A stretch of DNA of 64,000 nucleotides, from contig NZ_BQKE01000002.1 in the NCBI RefSeq assembly GCF_036244895.1, forward strand, positions 62,001 to 126,000. Direction: 5' to 3'. The translations under genes were made by a program, and so were the position numbers. The notes under the pieces are model-generated. The model was given only the letters and a program-made list of their open reading frames with translations. It was not told where the DNA came from and ran no database searches. Below are positions 26,269 through 35,031 of the stretch, piece after piece; within the stretch, counting starts at the first letter, position 1; each line of letters starts with the position of its first letter. This DNA comes from Persicobacter diffluens. GTDB taxonomy: Bacteria; Bacteroidota; Bacteroidia; Cytophagales; Cyclobacteriaceae.

Positions 26269-27424
26269 AAAAACCCACCACCATCAGGGTTTCCAAGTCC
26301 AGATTAATTCGTTCCCTGCCTTTTGCACGGAATATGGCGGTAAAATATTCTTGCCCCTGTAAGTATTTTCGCTGAAAGCTTTCCAGTGAATCCGGATTGG
26401 TGAAAAATTCTACGGTAGCCATTACTCCAATATCATGATCAGAGAAGAAGAAAAATTGCGCCGTTTTATTAGGCCCGGGCATGCGGGAGACCAGCGCATA
26501 ATCCGTTTCCGGATTATACTGAATAAGTTGAAAAGTAGTGTCGGGCAGTTGTGGATGGTTGACAAAGTCAATCATCTTTTGCTTAACAGAAAAATGAGGG
26601 TTTCCTTCATTGAAAAGATAAATAAAATTCCTTTGATCTTTCAGGCGTCCAACATATAGCGTATTATCTTTTTTGATATCGGAAAATCTGCTTTTGCTGG
26701 CATATTTAATCTCAAAATCGTTTTGCCAATTTGCAAACCATCGACTGAGGTCATGGGTGGCATTTTCCGCCATGCGGGTGGCATAGGTATAATTGGCCGG
26801 ATTGGTGGAGGCCTCCAGCTGGGGGTTCTCCTTGATCAATTGATAGTAATCTTCCAGGCTGTTGATTTTGAAATCACGAATCCAGGCGGCTTGTCCGGAG
26901 ATAGTTTGTCCGGTAAAGCCAAAAGCATCCCCTATATATAAACTAGTCGAATGCCCGTTATCAAAAAAGGCTTTCCAGATTTTGGGTGGTTGAGCCGGAA
27001 AATGATACCAGACCAATACCAGAGAGCTGACGGCCCACAATAAAAGGGACCAATGATTGAATCTGAAGGATTTTTTTTCAAGCTTGGTTTTAGGGTCCTC
27101 TTTTATCTTTTTTTCAAACTTCAAACTATATTGTCCCTTATCTATTATCGCCTGCCACTCCTCTTTTGCTCCCTCATTTTCATAATAAGTATTAAGCTTT
27201 TTGCGCAAGTTATAGATGTTGACTCTTACACGGGGATTATTTTTGGTATCCTGAGGTTTTCCACCAAAAAATTCCATATCAATAATCCCCTCTTTCAGGA
27301 AGCGGTCTTCAATATTGGCCTGTACCAAAAAGCGAAGAATGGCCGAACTTGTAGGTGCATTTCTGAAGGTCTTACTTTCAATAATTCTTTCGGTGATGCG
27401 TAATTTTTCTTCGGTGGAAATCAT
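26267..27424 (-). CDS. Membrane-bound winged-helix regulator with extracytoplasmic domain
   Basis: The ATG at 27424 (MISTEEKLRITERII) is preferred; a TTG 21 codons upstream is also in frame. The product is 385 residues. Residues 1-105 resemble the winged-helix DNA-binding region found in CadC/adenylate-cyclase-like one-component regulators (ILRFLVQANIEDRFLKEG, MEFFGGKPQDTKNNPRVRVN, LRKKLNTYYENEG). One membrane segment spans about 124-143, followed by a ~240-residue extracytoplasmic domain of unknown fold (GDAFGFTGQ..., QFFFFSDHDIGVMATVEFF). It is divergent from the GH2-uxaC-GH29 operon, with 195 nt between start codons, so it is a good candidate for that operon's signal-responsive regulator. 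Which ligand it senses is unknown. Confidence 0.75.
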   Translation of the reverse strand: MISTEEKLRITERIIESKTFRNAPTSSAILRFLVQANIEDRFLKEGIIDMEFFGGKPQDTKNNPRVRVNIYNLRKKLNTYYENEGAKEEWQAIIDKGQYSLKFEKKIKEDPKTKLEKKSFRFNHWSLLLWAVSSLVLVWYHFPAQPPKIWKAFFDNGHSTSLYIGDAFGFTGQTISGQAAWIRDFKINSLEDYYQLIKENPQLEASTNPANYTYATRMAENATHDLSRWFANWQNDFEIKYASKSRFSDIKKDNTLYVGRLKDQRNFIYLFNEGNPHFSVKQKMIDFVNHPQLPDTTFQLIQYNPETDYALVSRMPGPNKTAQFFFFSDHDIGVMATVEFFTNPDSLESFQRKYLQGQEYFTAIFRAKGRERINLDLETLMVVGF

Positions 27425-27619
27425 AAAAAATTCATTGAAGCGAACAGATCGCCAGCTTAAAAAATCTACCCCCGTTTTAGCGGTCAATTATTAGGCTTAA
27501 ATGGCCGTAAGAACCGTTATAGCTACCGTTAAAACGCCGTTAAAGGTAAAAAAATTATCGGTATTGGCTTTTCTTTGGGTAAAGAATCTGATGATAACGA
27601 TTAAAAATTTTTTAGCTGC

Positions 27620-30487
27620 ATGAAACGGAATTTACTGATATTTTTTGCCTTACTATGGTGTGGGCCATGGCCCTTACTGAGCGCGCAAGAGGCCCCATTA
27701 ATGATCGAGAAACAATACCTAAGTGGCCAGGATAAAGACCACACCGTGGACTGGGATTTTTATTGTTCTGAGGGGAGGAAAAGTGGAGAGTGGACCCGCA
27801 TAGCCGTACCTTCTTGCTGGGAGCAGCAGGGTTTTGGGGCGTATAATTACGGGCATGATCCGATGGAAAGTCGTGCGAAGGAGTATGGTTTGTATAAGCA
27901 TCGTTTTTCCATTCCAAAAGACTGGAAGCAGAGAGAAGTGAAATTGGTTTTTGAAGGGGTGATGACCGATGCGGAGGTGAAAGTGAATGGAAAGCTTGCC
28001 GGGGAAATTCATCAGGGTGCTTTTTATGAATTTAAATATTCCATATCCAAATTATTAAAGTTTGGGCAGGAAAATGTACTGGAGGTCAAGGCAAATAAGG
28101 TTTCGGCCAATGAATCCATTAATTATGCCGAGCGTAAAGCAGACTTTTGGATCTTTGGTGGAATTTATCGCCCTGTATATTTAGAAGCTTTTCCGAAACA
28201 ACATATTGAACGGGTAGCGATCGATGCGCAAGCTTCTGGAGCGATCACGGCAGATGTTTTTATGCAGGCTTCAGCAGCCAAAAAAATTACGATGGAACTC
28301 CAGCGGGTGAATGGCGAGAAAATTCAGGACATCAAGGTGGAATTGGTTGGTCAATCAAAGGATAAATGGCAGGTGAAGGGAATAGCGAAAAATATAAAAA
28401 GCTGGAATCCTGAGCAGCCGAATATGTACCAACTGGCCATTCATTTGAAAGATCGTAAAGGCGATGTTCTACATACTTATCAGCAGAAGATTGGCTTTCG
28501 TACCGTGGAATTGTTAGCCGGGGATGGTATTTATGTCAATGGTGAGCGGATTAAGTTTAAAGGGGTGAATCGGCATGCCTTCCACCCTTCATCGGGTCGT
28601 ACCACTTCCAAAGCTTTAAGTATTGAGCATGTATTGATGATGAAAGACATGAATATGAATGCTGTACGGATGTCTCATTATCCACCGGATGTACATTTTT
28701 TGGATGTTTGTGATTCCCTAGGCTTGTTTGTGATTGATGAGGTTTGTACCTGGCACAGCCCACATCTGGACACGGAAGTGGGGAGGAAGATTGTTAAAGA
28801 GACGGTGGTGCGAGATGTGAATCATCCCAGTATATTGCTTTGGGCAAATGGGAATGAGACCGGCTGGAATACGGAGCTGGATGATGATTATGCCCTTTGG
28901 GATATTCAGCAGCGGGAAGTGATTCACCCCTGGAATATTTTCCGGAAAACCAATACTTTACATTATTTCCATTATCATGCTTTGGCGAATGATGCCTATT
29001 CTCAGGATAAAATCTTTTTCCCGACGGAGTTTTTACATGGACTTTATGACGGTGGTCATGGAGCAGGATTGCAGGATTACTGGCATCAGATGTGGCATAT
29101 GCCCACCAGTGCCGGAGGTTTCCTTTGGGATTTTGCAGATGAAGCCATTGAACGTACCGACAAAGGTGGGGAACTGGATACAGATGGGAATCATGCCGCT
29201 GATGGTATCGTGGGGCCATATGGAGAAAAAGAGGGGAGCTATTTCACGATTAAGGAGGTTTGGTCACCCATTTATTTGGAGGATCGCTATATCCGGGAGG
29301 GGTTCAATGGCGTGTTTCGTCTGGAGAATCGCTATCATTTCACCAATTTGCGGGATTGCAAAATGGAGGCGAAATGGGTGCAATTTGATGGTCCGGAAGG
29401 ATCTGTAAAACCCAATATGCTATCTGCCAGTAAAGTAGATCTGCCTGCTTTAGAACCAGCGCAAAAAGGGAAGTTTACTGTTTCTAAACCCCGGAACTGG
29501 CAACAGGCAGATGCACTATACCTGACTGCCACGGATGCACATGGTCAGGAAATTTTCACCTGGTCTTATCCGGTGCAAACTCCTCGGGCTCACAATAGTG
29601 CTAAAGTCAAAACCGAAGCCACTGGAGATCGCCCGGGCTGGAAAAAAGAGGGAGATCAATATGTGGTGAGTGCGGGTGAAATGGTCTATCGTTTTTCTGC
29701 TAGCACGGGGATATTAAAAGAAGTAAAGAGCGCTGCGAAATGGATCCCTCTTCATGAAGGACCCGTGATTTTAGAGCATAAAGATAAGATTGATTCCATT
29801 TTTGTTCAGGAGAGGGGAGACCAACTGCAACTGGTAACAGTTTATGAGGCGACGGATAAAACGCCTGCCTGGGCCCAACATGTAGAGTTAAGTTCTGATC
29901 GTATCGTTTGGACAATTTCACCCGATGGATTACTGGATTTGGAGGTGGAAATTAAGAGCAAACGCCGGGTGAAGGGCTTCAAGGGGATTAGCTTTTCTTT
30001 TCCAGAGGAGCAGGTTCAGGGAATGAAATGGCTGGGAGATGGCCCGTACAGGGTATGGAGGAACCGAATGAAAGGTACGCGCTTCCAGATTTGGGAGAAT
30101 GATTATAATAATACCGTGACCGGAGAGTTGGGTTTTGTATATCCGGAATTCAAAGGGTATTTCTCCAGTTTATATTGGGCGAAGGTAAAAGGGAAAAATA
30201 ATAATGGCTTTACCGTCTATTGCCATAGTCCTTTTACTTTCCTGAAAATGCTGACGCCTGAGGCTCCTTCGGAAGATCCTAAAAATCGGGTGACCCCCCA
30301 GTTTCCGAAGGGAGATATTGCCTTCCTGAAGAATATCTCCGGGGTGGGGACCAAATTTCAAACACCAGATAGTATGGGGCCGCATGGCAATGAGGAAAAC
30401 TATTTCGGTAATGATGATGATCCGATTATCATTCACCTGACTTTTGATTTTAACAATAGCACCCGGCCAATGTTAGGGACGAATTAG
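27620..30487 (+). CDS. Glycoside hydrolase family 2 enzyme (beta-galactosidase/glucuronidase-like)
   Basis: A secreted 955-residue exo-glycosidase with a signal peptide (MKRNLLIFFALLWCGPWPLLSA). It has the GH2 sugar-binding domain (about 50-200; YGLYKHRFSIP), an immunoglobulin-like domain (about 210-305), a TIM barrel (about 310-590; FKGVNRHAFHPSSGR) and C-terminal beta domains. The acid/base is Glu413 in WANGNE, and the nucleophile candidate is Glu470 in PTEFLHG. The sugar specificity cannot be read directly; the next gene, uxaC, makes a uronic-acid product plausible. First gene of a three-gene operon; a family A repeat begins at its TAG stop. Confidence 0.9.
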   Translation: MKRNLLIFFALLWCGPWPLLSAQEAPLMIEKQYLSGQDKDHTVDWDFYCSEGRKSGEWTRIAVPSCWEQQGFGAYNYGHDPMESRAKEYGLYKHRFSIPKDWKQREVKLVFEGVMTDAEVKVNGKLAGEIHQGAFYEFKYSISKLLKFGQENVLEVKANKVSANESINYAERKADFWIFGGIYRPVYLEAFPKQHIERVAIDAQASGAITADVFMQASAAKKITMELQRVNGEKIQDIKVELVGQSKDKWQVKGIAKNIKSWNPEQPNMYQLAIHLKDRKGDVLHTYQQKIGFRTVELLAGDGIYVNGERIKFKGVNRHAFHPSSGRTTSKALSIEHVLMMKDMNMNAVRMSHYPPDVHFLDVCDSLGLFVIDEVCTWHSPHLDTEVGRKIVKETVVRDVNHPSILLWANGNETGWNTELDDDYALWDIQQREVIHPWNIFRKTNTLHYFHYHALANDAYSQDKIFFPTEFLHGLYDGGHGAGLQDYWHQMWHMPTSAGGFLWDFADEAIERTDKGGELDTDGNHAADGIVGPYGEKEGSYFTIKEVWSPIYLEDRYIREGFNGVFRLENRYHFTNLRDCKMEAKWVQFDGPEGSVKPNMLSASKVDLPALEPAQKGKFTVSKPRNWQQADALYLTATDAHGQEIFTWSYPVQTPRAHNSAKVKTEATGDRPGWKKEGDQYVVSAGEMVYRFSASTGILKEVKSAAKWIPLHEGPVILEHKDKIDSIFVQERGDQLQLVTVYEATDKTPAWAQHVELSSDRIVWTISPDGLLDLEVEIKSKRRVKGFKGISFSFPEEQVQGMKWLGDGPYRVWRNRMKGTRFQIWENDYNNTVTGELGFVYPEFKGYFSSLYWAKVKGKNNNGFTVYCHSPFTFLKMLTPEAPSEDPKNRVTPQFPKGDIAFLKNISGVGTKFQTPDSMGPHGNEENYFGNDDDPIIIHLTFDFNNSTRPMLGTN

Positions 30488-30647
30488 AGGGTGTTTTAAA
30501 GCCAAAATTCGTGGCGAAAACTTGATTATTGCAGAAGCGATACCCGATTATAGAGAGAGAATAGCAGTGCTATTGTTGAGAAGTTTTCCAAAATCGCTTT
30601 CAATAATTCGAATTTACAGTCGGAGGATTCAGTTTTTAAAAACGCTC
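30487..30647 (+). repeat. Family A palindromic repeat between GH2 and uxaC
   Basis: Full copy: GAGGGTGTTTTAAAGCCAAA at the left, GCAGAAGCGATACCCGATT, AATAGCAGTGCTATT at the centre, AAAATCGCTTTCAATAATT, TTTTTAAAAACGCTC at the right. Its first base is the last base of the GH2 stop codon. Confidence 0.92.
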
Positions 30648-30724
30648 ATACAGCTCCTCTGTCTTTTGATCCTTCACCTTATTGTTCCAAAGCTTGAAAA
30701 GGCGAATATTTAATTTTTCAGATT

Positions 30725-32125
30725 ATGGCTAATTTTTTGTCCAAAGATTTTTTGCTGCAAAGCAAAACAGCACAAACCCTATATCATGACACGGCTGCTA
30801 AAATGCCGGTCATTGATTATCATTGTCATCTTTCCCACAAAGATATAGCGGAAAATAGACAGTTTAATACGATTACAGAAGCCTGGTTGGAGGGAGATCA
30901 TTACAAGTGGAGAGCCATGCGTACCATGGGGCATGAAGAGGCTTTTTGTACTGGTGATAAATCGGATTTTGAGAAATTTATGGTGTGGGCAGAAACAGTG
31001 CCTTTTACATTGCGGAATCCTCTTTATCACTGGACACATTTAGAACTTCAGAGGTATTTCGGGATTCATGAAATTTTAAATAAATATTCGGCGGAAAAGA
31101 TTTACCGGAAAACTTCTGATTTATTAAGCAAAGATCCTGATTTCTCAACTCGTGGTCTTTTGAGGCAAATGAATGTGGAGGTGGTGTGTACCACCGATGA
31201 TCCTCTGGACGATTTGAGTTATCATCGTCAGAATAATCAGGAGAATGAGTATACTAAAATTTACCCTACCTGGCGTCCGGATAGGGTGATTAATATTGAT
31301 CAAAAGGAGCAGTTTGTCGCCTATATTCGGAATTTGGAAAAGCTCAATGGCTTTGAAATTACTTCTTTTGATTGGTTACTGAAGGCCCTGGAAGAACGGA
31401 TGCAGCACTTTGCAGCTCATCAATGTCGAATGTCAGATCATGGAGTGGAAGTAGTGCATGCGGTGGCCTATACCAGGGAAGAGGTGAATCAGATATTGTT
31501 GAAAGTACTTCAGGGTGATCAGCTGGTGCAGGAGGAAGAGCAAAAATACAAATCTGCTATTTTCTTTGAACTCGGAATCCGATATCATCAATTCGGTTGG
31601 GTGATGCAATTGCACTTGGGAGCACTACGGAACAATTCCCCTCGTCAATTGGCTAGTTTGGGCCCTGATACTGGTTTTGATTCCATCGGTGATTTTCCTC
31701 AGGCCCAATCTTTGGCTAAATTTTTAGGAAACCTGGAGGAAGAGGACCAATTACCTAAAACCATTATCTACAATTTGAATCCAGCAGATAATTATGTGAT
31801 GGGCACGATGATCGGTAATTTTCAGGGCGGGTTCGCCGGAAAAATTCAGTTGGGGTCGGGCTGGTGGTTCCTGGATCAAAAAGAAGGAATGGAATGGCAA
31901 TTGAATGCACTTTCAAATCTTGGTTTGCTTCCTCTTTTTGTTGGGATGTTGACGGATTCCCGAAGCTTTTTGTCTTATCCCCGTCATGAATATTTCCGGC
32001 GAATATTGTGTAATGTTTTCGGTAATGAAATAGAGCAGGGTTTGCTTCCTGCCGATATGGATTGGACCCGAAAGGTGATAGAGAAAATCTGTTATCAGAA
32101 TATCAAAGCATATGCTTTTGAATAA
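30725..32125 (+). CDS. uxaC: Glucuronate (uronate) isomerase
   Basis: Interconverts D-glucuronate and D-fructuronate (or D-galacturonate and D-tagaturonate), the entry step for free uronic acids, in the cytoplasm. The 466-residue length fits the family. The metal-binding HxH is His33/His35 in IDYHCHLSHKDIAEN, and LGALRNNSPR, GPDTGFDSIGDF, LGSGWWFLDQKEG and GMLTDSRSFLSYPRHEYFRR are all conserved UxaC stretches. It lies between two secreted glycosidases, which implies that the glycan broken down contains uronic acid. Downstream uxuA/uxuB/kdgK are not in the window. Confidence 0.96.
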   Translation: MANFLSKDFLLQSKTAQTLYHDTAAKMPVIDYHCHLSHKDIAENRQFNTITEAWLEGDHYKWRAMRTMGHEEAFCTGDKSDFEKFMVWAETVPFTLRNPLYHWTHLELQRYFGIHEILNKYSAEKIYRKTSDLLSKDPDFSTRGLLRQMNVEVVCTTDDPLDDLSYHRQNNQENEYTKIYPTWRPDRVINIDQKEQFVAYIRNLEKLNGFEITSFDWLLKALEERMQHFAAHQCRMSDHGVEVVHAVAYTREEVNQILLKVLQGDQLVQEEEQKYKSAIFFELGIRYHQFGWVMQLHLGALRNNSPRQLASLGPDTGFDSIGDFPQAQSLAKFLGNLEEEDQLPKTIIYNLNPADNYVMGTMIGNFQGGFAGKIQLGSGWWFLDQKEGMEWQLNALSNLGLLPLFVGMLTDSRSFLSYPRHEYFRRILCNVFGNEIEQGLLPADMDWTRKVIEKICYQNIKAYAFE

Positions 32126-32152
32126 TTTTTTTTGAAATACTTATTAGCTGAT

Positions 32153-33682
32153 ATGAAAACGTTTCATTTTTTAATGGCAATAGTGCTGCTTTTTGCTTGT
32201 CAGCAAAAGCAGTCCACTTCTTTGGAAGAAAAAAGGTTTACACCTGACTGGGAATCCCTTTCTCAACATGAGGCTGCTCCTGAATGGTTTGCCGATGCGA
32301 AGTTAGGAATTTACTTCCATTGGGGGCCTTATGCTGTTCCTGCCTATGGTAGTGCCTGGTATCCTTGTAATATGTTCCTTCGCGGGAGCAAAGTGAATAA
32401 GTTTCATGAGGGAAAATTTGGGAAGATTGAGGATTTTGGATACGAAAAGTTTATCCCCATGTTCACTGCGGAACATTTTGATCCCGAAGACTGGGCCAAT
32501 TTATTTCAATCTGCGGGTGCTCAATTTGCCGGACCGGTAGCCCAGCATCATGATGGTTTTGCCATGTGGCAAAGTGAAGTTAATCCATGGAATGCTTCGG
32601 ATATGGGGCCTAAGCGCGATATTTTGGGTGATTTATATCAAGCCCTGGGAAAGCGTAATATGAAAACGATTGCCACTTTTCACCATGCGCGTAATGGGCA
32701 GCGGAATGCTAAAAATCCCGATCATTGGGGACGCAATGGTTATAATAGTCATTATCCTTATGCGCCAGACCTCCCAACAGCCACGACAGATCCTAAATTA
32801 CGTAAACTCTATGGCAATTTTGAAGACATTGAAGAATTCAATCAATATTGGCTGGACCAGGTGAATGAGGTAGTAGATAAGTATAGCCCTGATATTATTT
32901 GGTATGATTCCTGGTTGAATCTGATTCCTGAAAAATACAGAATGGAAATGGCGGCTCATCATTTTAATAATGGTTTAAAAAATGGGAAAGAGGTAGTGTT
33001 ATGTCATAAGCAGGAAGATCTTCCGTTGAATATGAGTGTTTTAGATATTGAACAAGGTGGGAAAAAGGATATATATCCATTGCCATGGATGACTGATATC
33101 ACCCTTGGAGATACCCGATGGATGTATGTAGAAGGGCATCCCTACAAGCCGGCCTCTTTAGTTCTTCGAAATATGATTGACGTATGGAGTAAAAATGGAA
33201 TTGTTCTACTTAATGTTTCTCCCCGAGCTGACGGCGTGATTAATAAAGAGCAGAGAGGAATTTTGAAACAAATTGGGGACTGGTTGAAAGTGCATGGAGA
33301 GGCCGTTTATGCCTCCCGACCTCATACTGTTTTTGGTTTTGGGCCTGCCAGTAGTAAGGATGGTAGCCATGGAGGGCAGTCTTCTAAAATTGAATATACC
33401 GCTAATGATGTTCGTTTCACGGTGGCCAAAGATAAAAAAGCGATGTATGTCTTTTTATTGGGTAAACCTAAGGCCGGAAAACGTATGCAATTTAGAAGTA
33501 TAGGGGGTTTTCATCGTAATATTCCTCCGGGGAAAATTAAATCGGTAACACTGTTGGGGTCTGATGTTAAAGTCAATTGGGAATTAACGCCAGCATCATT
33601 CTACATTACGATGCCCGATGCAGAATTTAATGATATGGCACAGGTATTTAAGTTAGAGTTGGAGGGGGAAACCTCTGTATAG
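32153..33682 (+). CDS. GH29-type alpha-L-fucosidase-like lipoprotein
   Basis: The ATG at 32153 gives a lipoprotein signal (LLFACQQ, Cys16), so it is preferred to a TTG 7 codons upstream. The 509-residue protein has GH29 landmarks: AKLGIYFHWGPYAVPAYGSA, VAQHHDGFAMW, and DIIWYDSW, in which Asp252 is the candidate nucleophile. The C-terminal part is beta-rich. The family includes alpha-L-fucosidases and some alpha-galactosidases, so the substrate is uncertain. It follows uxaC by 27 nt and closes the operon, with a terminator at 33737. Confidence 0.88.
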   Translation: MKTFHFLMAIVLLFACQQKQSTSLEEKRFTPDWESLSQHEAAPEWFADAKLGIYFHWGPYAVPAYGSAWYPCNMFLRGSKVNKFHEGKFGKIEDFGYEKFIPMFTAEHFDPEDWANLFQSAGAQFAGPVAQHHDGFAMWQSEVNPWNASDMGPKRDILGDLYQALGKRNMKTIATFHHARNGQRNAKNPDHWGRNGYNSHYPYAPDLPTATTDPKLRKLYGNFEDIEEFNQYWLDQVNEVVDKYSPDIIWYDSWLNLIPEKYRMEMAAHHFNNGLKNGKEVVLCHKQEDLPLNMSVLDIEQGGKKDIYPLPWMTDITLGDTRWMYVEGHPYKPASLVLRNMIDVWSKNGIVLLNVSPRADGVINKEQRGILKQIGDWLKVHGEAVYASRPHTVFGFGPASSKDGSHGGQSSKIEYTANDVRFTVAKDKKAMYVFLLGKPKAGKRMQFRSIGGFHRNIPPGKIKSVTLLGSDVKVNWELTPASFYITMPDAEFNDMAQVFKLELEGETSV

Positions 33683-33736
33683 CAGTTTTGTCCCGCTTTA
33701 AAATAGATATAGCTATTATTTAGTCTTCTAATATTG

Positions 33737-33769
33737 AATCCGGTCTGGTTTTTTAGATCGGATTTTTTT
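33737..33769 (+). terminator. Intrinsic terminator of the GH2-uxaC-GH29 operon
   Basis: AATCCGGTCT (33737-33746) and AGATCGGATT (33755-33764) form a 10-bp stem with one mismatch, followed by T to 33769. Confidence 0.85.
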
Positions 33770-33867
33770 ATGGTTGATTTTCTGTTTTTAAATCCGCTCT
33801 ATCGTTTCGAAGTGATCTTACCCTTTTCAATCAAGTTGGGCTTTGATAATCATTTAGAGATTTATTG

Positions 33868-34095
33868 TTTAAGTCGGATTATTTACGCCAAAATCCGCAT
33901 TTGGCTGCTAAGCCGGAAAAATGTCGGAATAGTTTCCTATTTGGAGTTTCTTCGAACGAATCAGATGAATGAGGAGAAAGTATTTTTGTCAAAATTTGGG
34001 CTATTCAAAATCATTTAAAAAATACCAATAAATAAATTGAAGATAAAGGCTTTGTACTGACTTGATGAAAATAGCGGGGAATACTTTGGGCTAAA
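33868..34095 (+). repeat. Family B repeat
   Basis: TTTAAGTCGGATTATTTACG at the left, CGCATTTGGCTGCTAAGCCGG, GAATCAGATGAATGAGGAG, CAAAATTTGGGC, and AGCGGGGAATACTTTGGGC at the right. It lies 13 nt before a family A copy. Confidence 0.8.
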
Positions 34096-34108
34096 TCGAA
34101 ATCCATAT

Positions 34109-34270
34109 GCACGTGTTTAAAAGCCAAAATTCACAGTAAAAATTTCAAATATTGCCGCAACGATACCCGAATATTTTGAGAAAATAGCGGCGCTATTGTT
34201 GAGGAATTATCCAAAATCCCTTCCAATAATTCGAATTTGCAGCTGGATGTTGTTCTTTTAAATGCGCTCT
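34109..34270 (+). repeat. Family A palindromic repeat
   Basis: GCACGTGTTTAAAAGCCAAA at the left, TATTGCCGCAACGATACCC, AATAGCGGCGCTATT centre, CCAATAATTCGAATTTGC, TTCTTTTAAATGCGCTC at the right. The centre AATAGCGGCGCTATT has a covarying change relative to AATAGCATCGCTATT in other copies. The remaining spacer 34271-35031 contains the SusC leader but no gene that I can see. Confidence 0.92.
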
Positions 34271-35031
34271 AAATCTCTAAGCAATAAATAATAGGGGTAG
34301 GATTTTTTGTTGTTTAAAATGTGTGGCGTTTTTGTTCAAAAAAGGGGGCTGAAAAATCTCTCCCCTGCGATTTGAGACATAGTGAGAATTGCCTCATCAA
34401 TTTGCTTATCCCAAAGGATTAAGAGAACATAGTGATGGGTTAAAGCCAATGAAATATTATGGGCAATCATGTGGGCTTTATTTCATGGATGAAGCAGGCT
34501 AATTATTCAGGTCAAAGATTCCGCTTATCATAATGGGTTGGTCCCAGCCAGGGTGTTGGTTTGGTTTTTATGTTGATGGGTTGTTTGGCAAGTATTTATT
34601 TGAAGGGAGGTGTCCTATCATTCGTTAGGAAATTTGCCAAGAACCATTCCCCTGGTCTGAGATGGTGGCAGAGGCCTTGTTTTTTCTACCCATTAAGAAA
34701 GAGATTTCCGATGAACCCAAAGATCATATTTTTATAAGCAGAGGGGATTTACTGATATTTGATTAGTGTGTTAATTGCATTTTTCGAATAAACTCGCAAA
34801 AACTATTTTGTTTTTTTTTGTTTTTTAGGTAGGGATATCGCATCGCTTTAAAAAACACAAATCTATTTCAGGAGATTGGGGAGAGGTCTGATTATTGTTT
34901 TTTAAATATGAATGGTGATGTTGGGCTATAATTTTTGAATTTTATAATTCAATCAATATGTGATAATATTGATATGTAATCACGAGGCCTTAGATTACTT
35001 TTTTGATAACCAAGATTATTTTTTTCCACTT

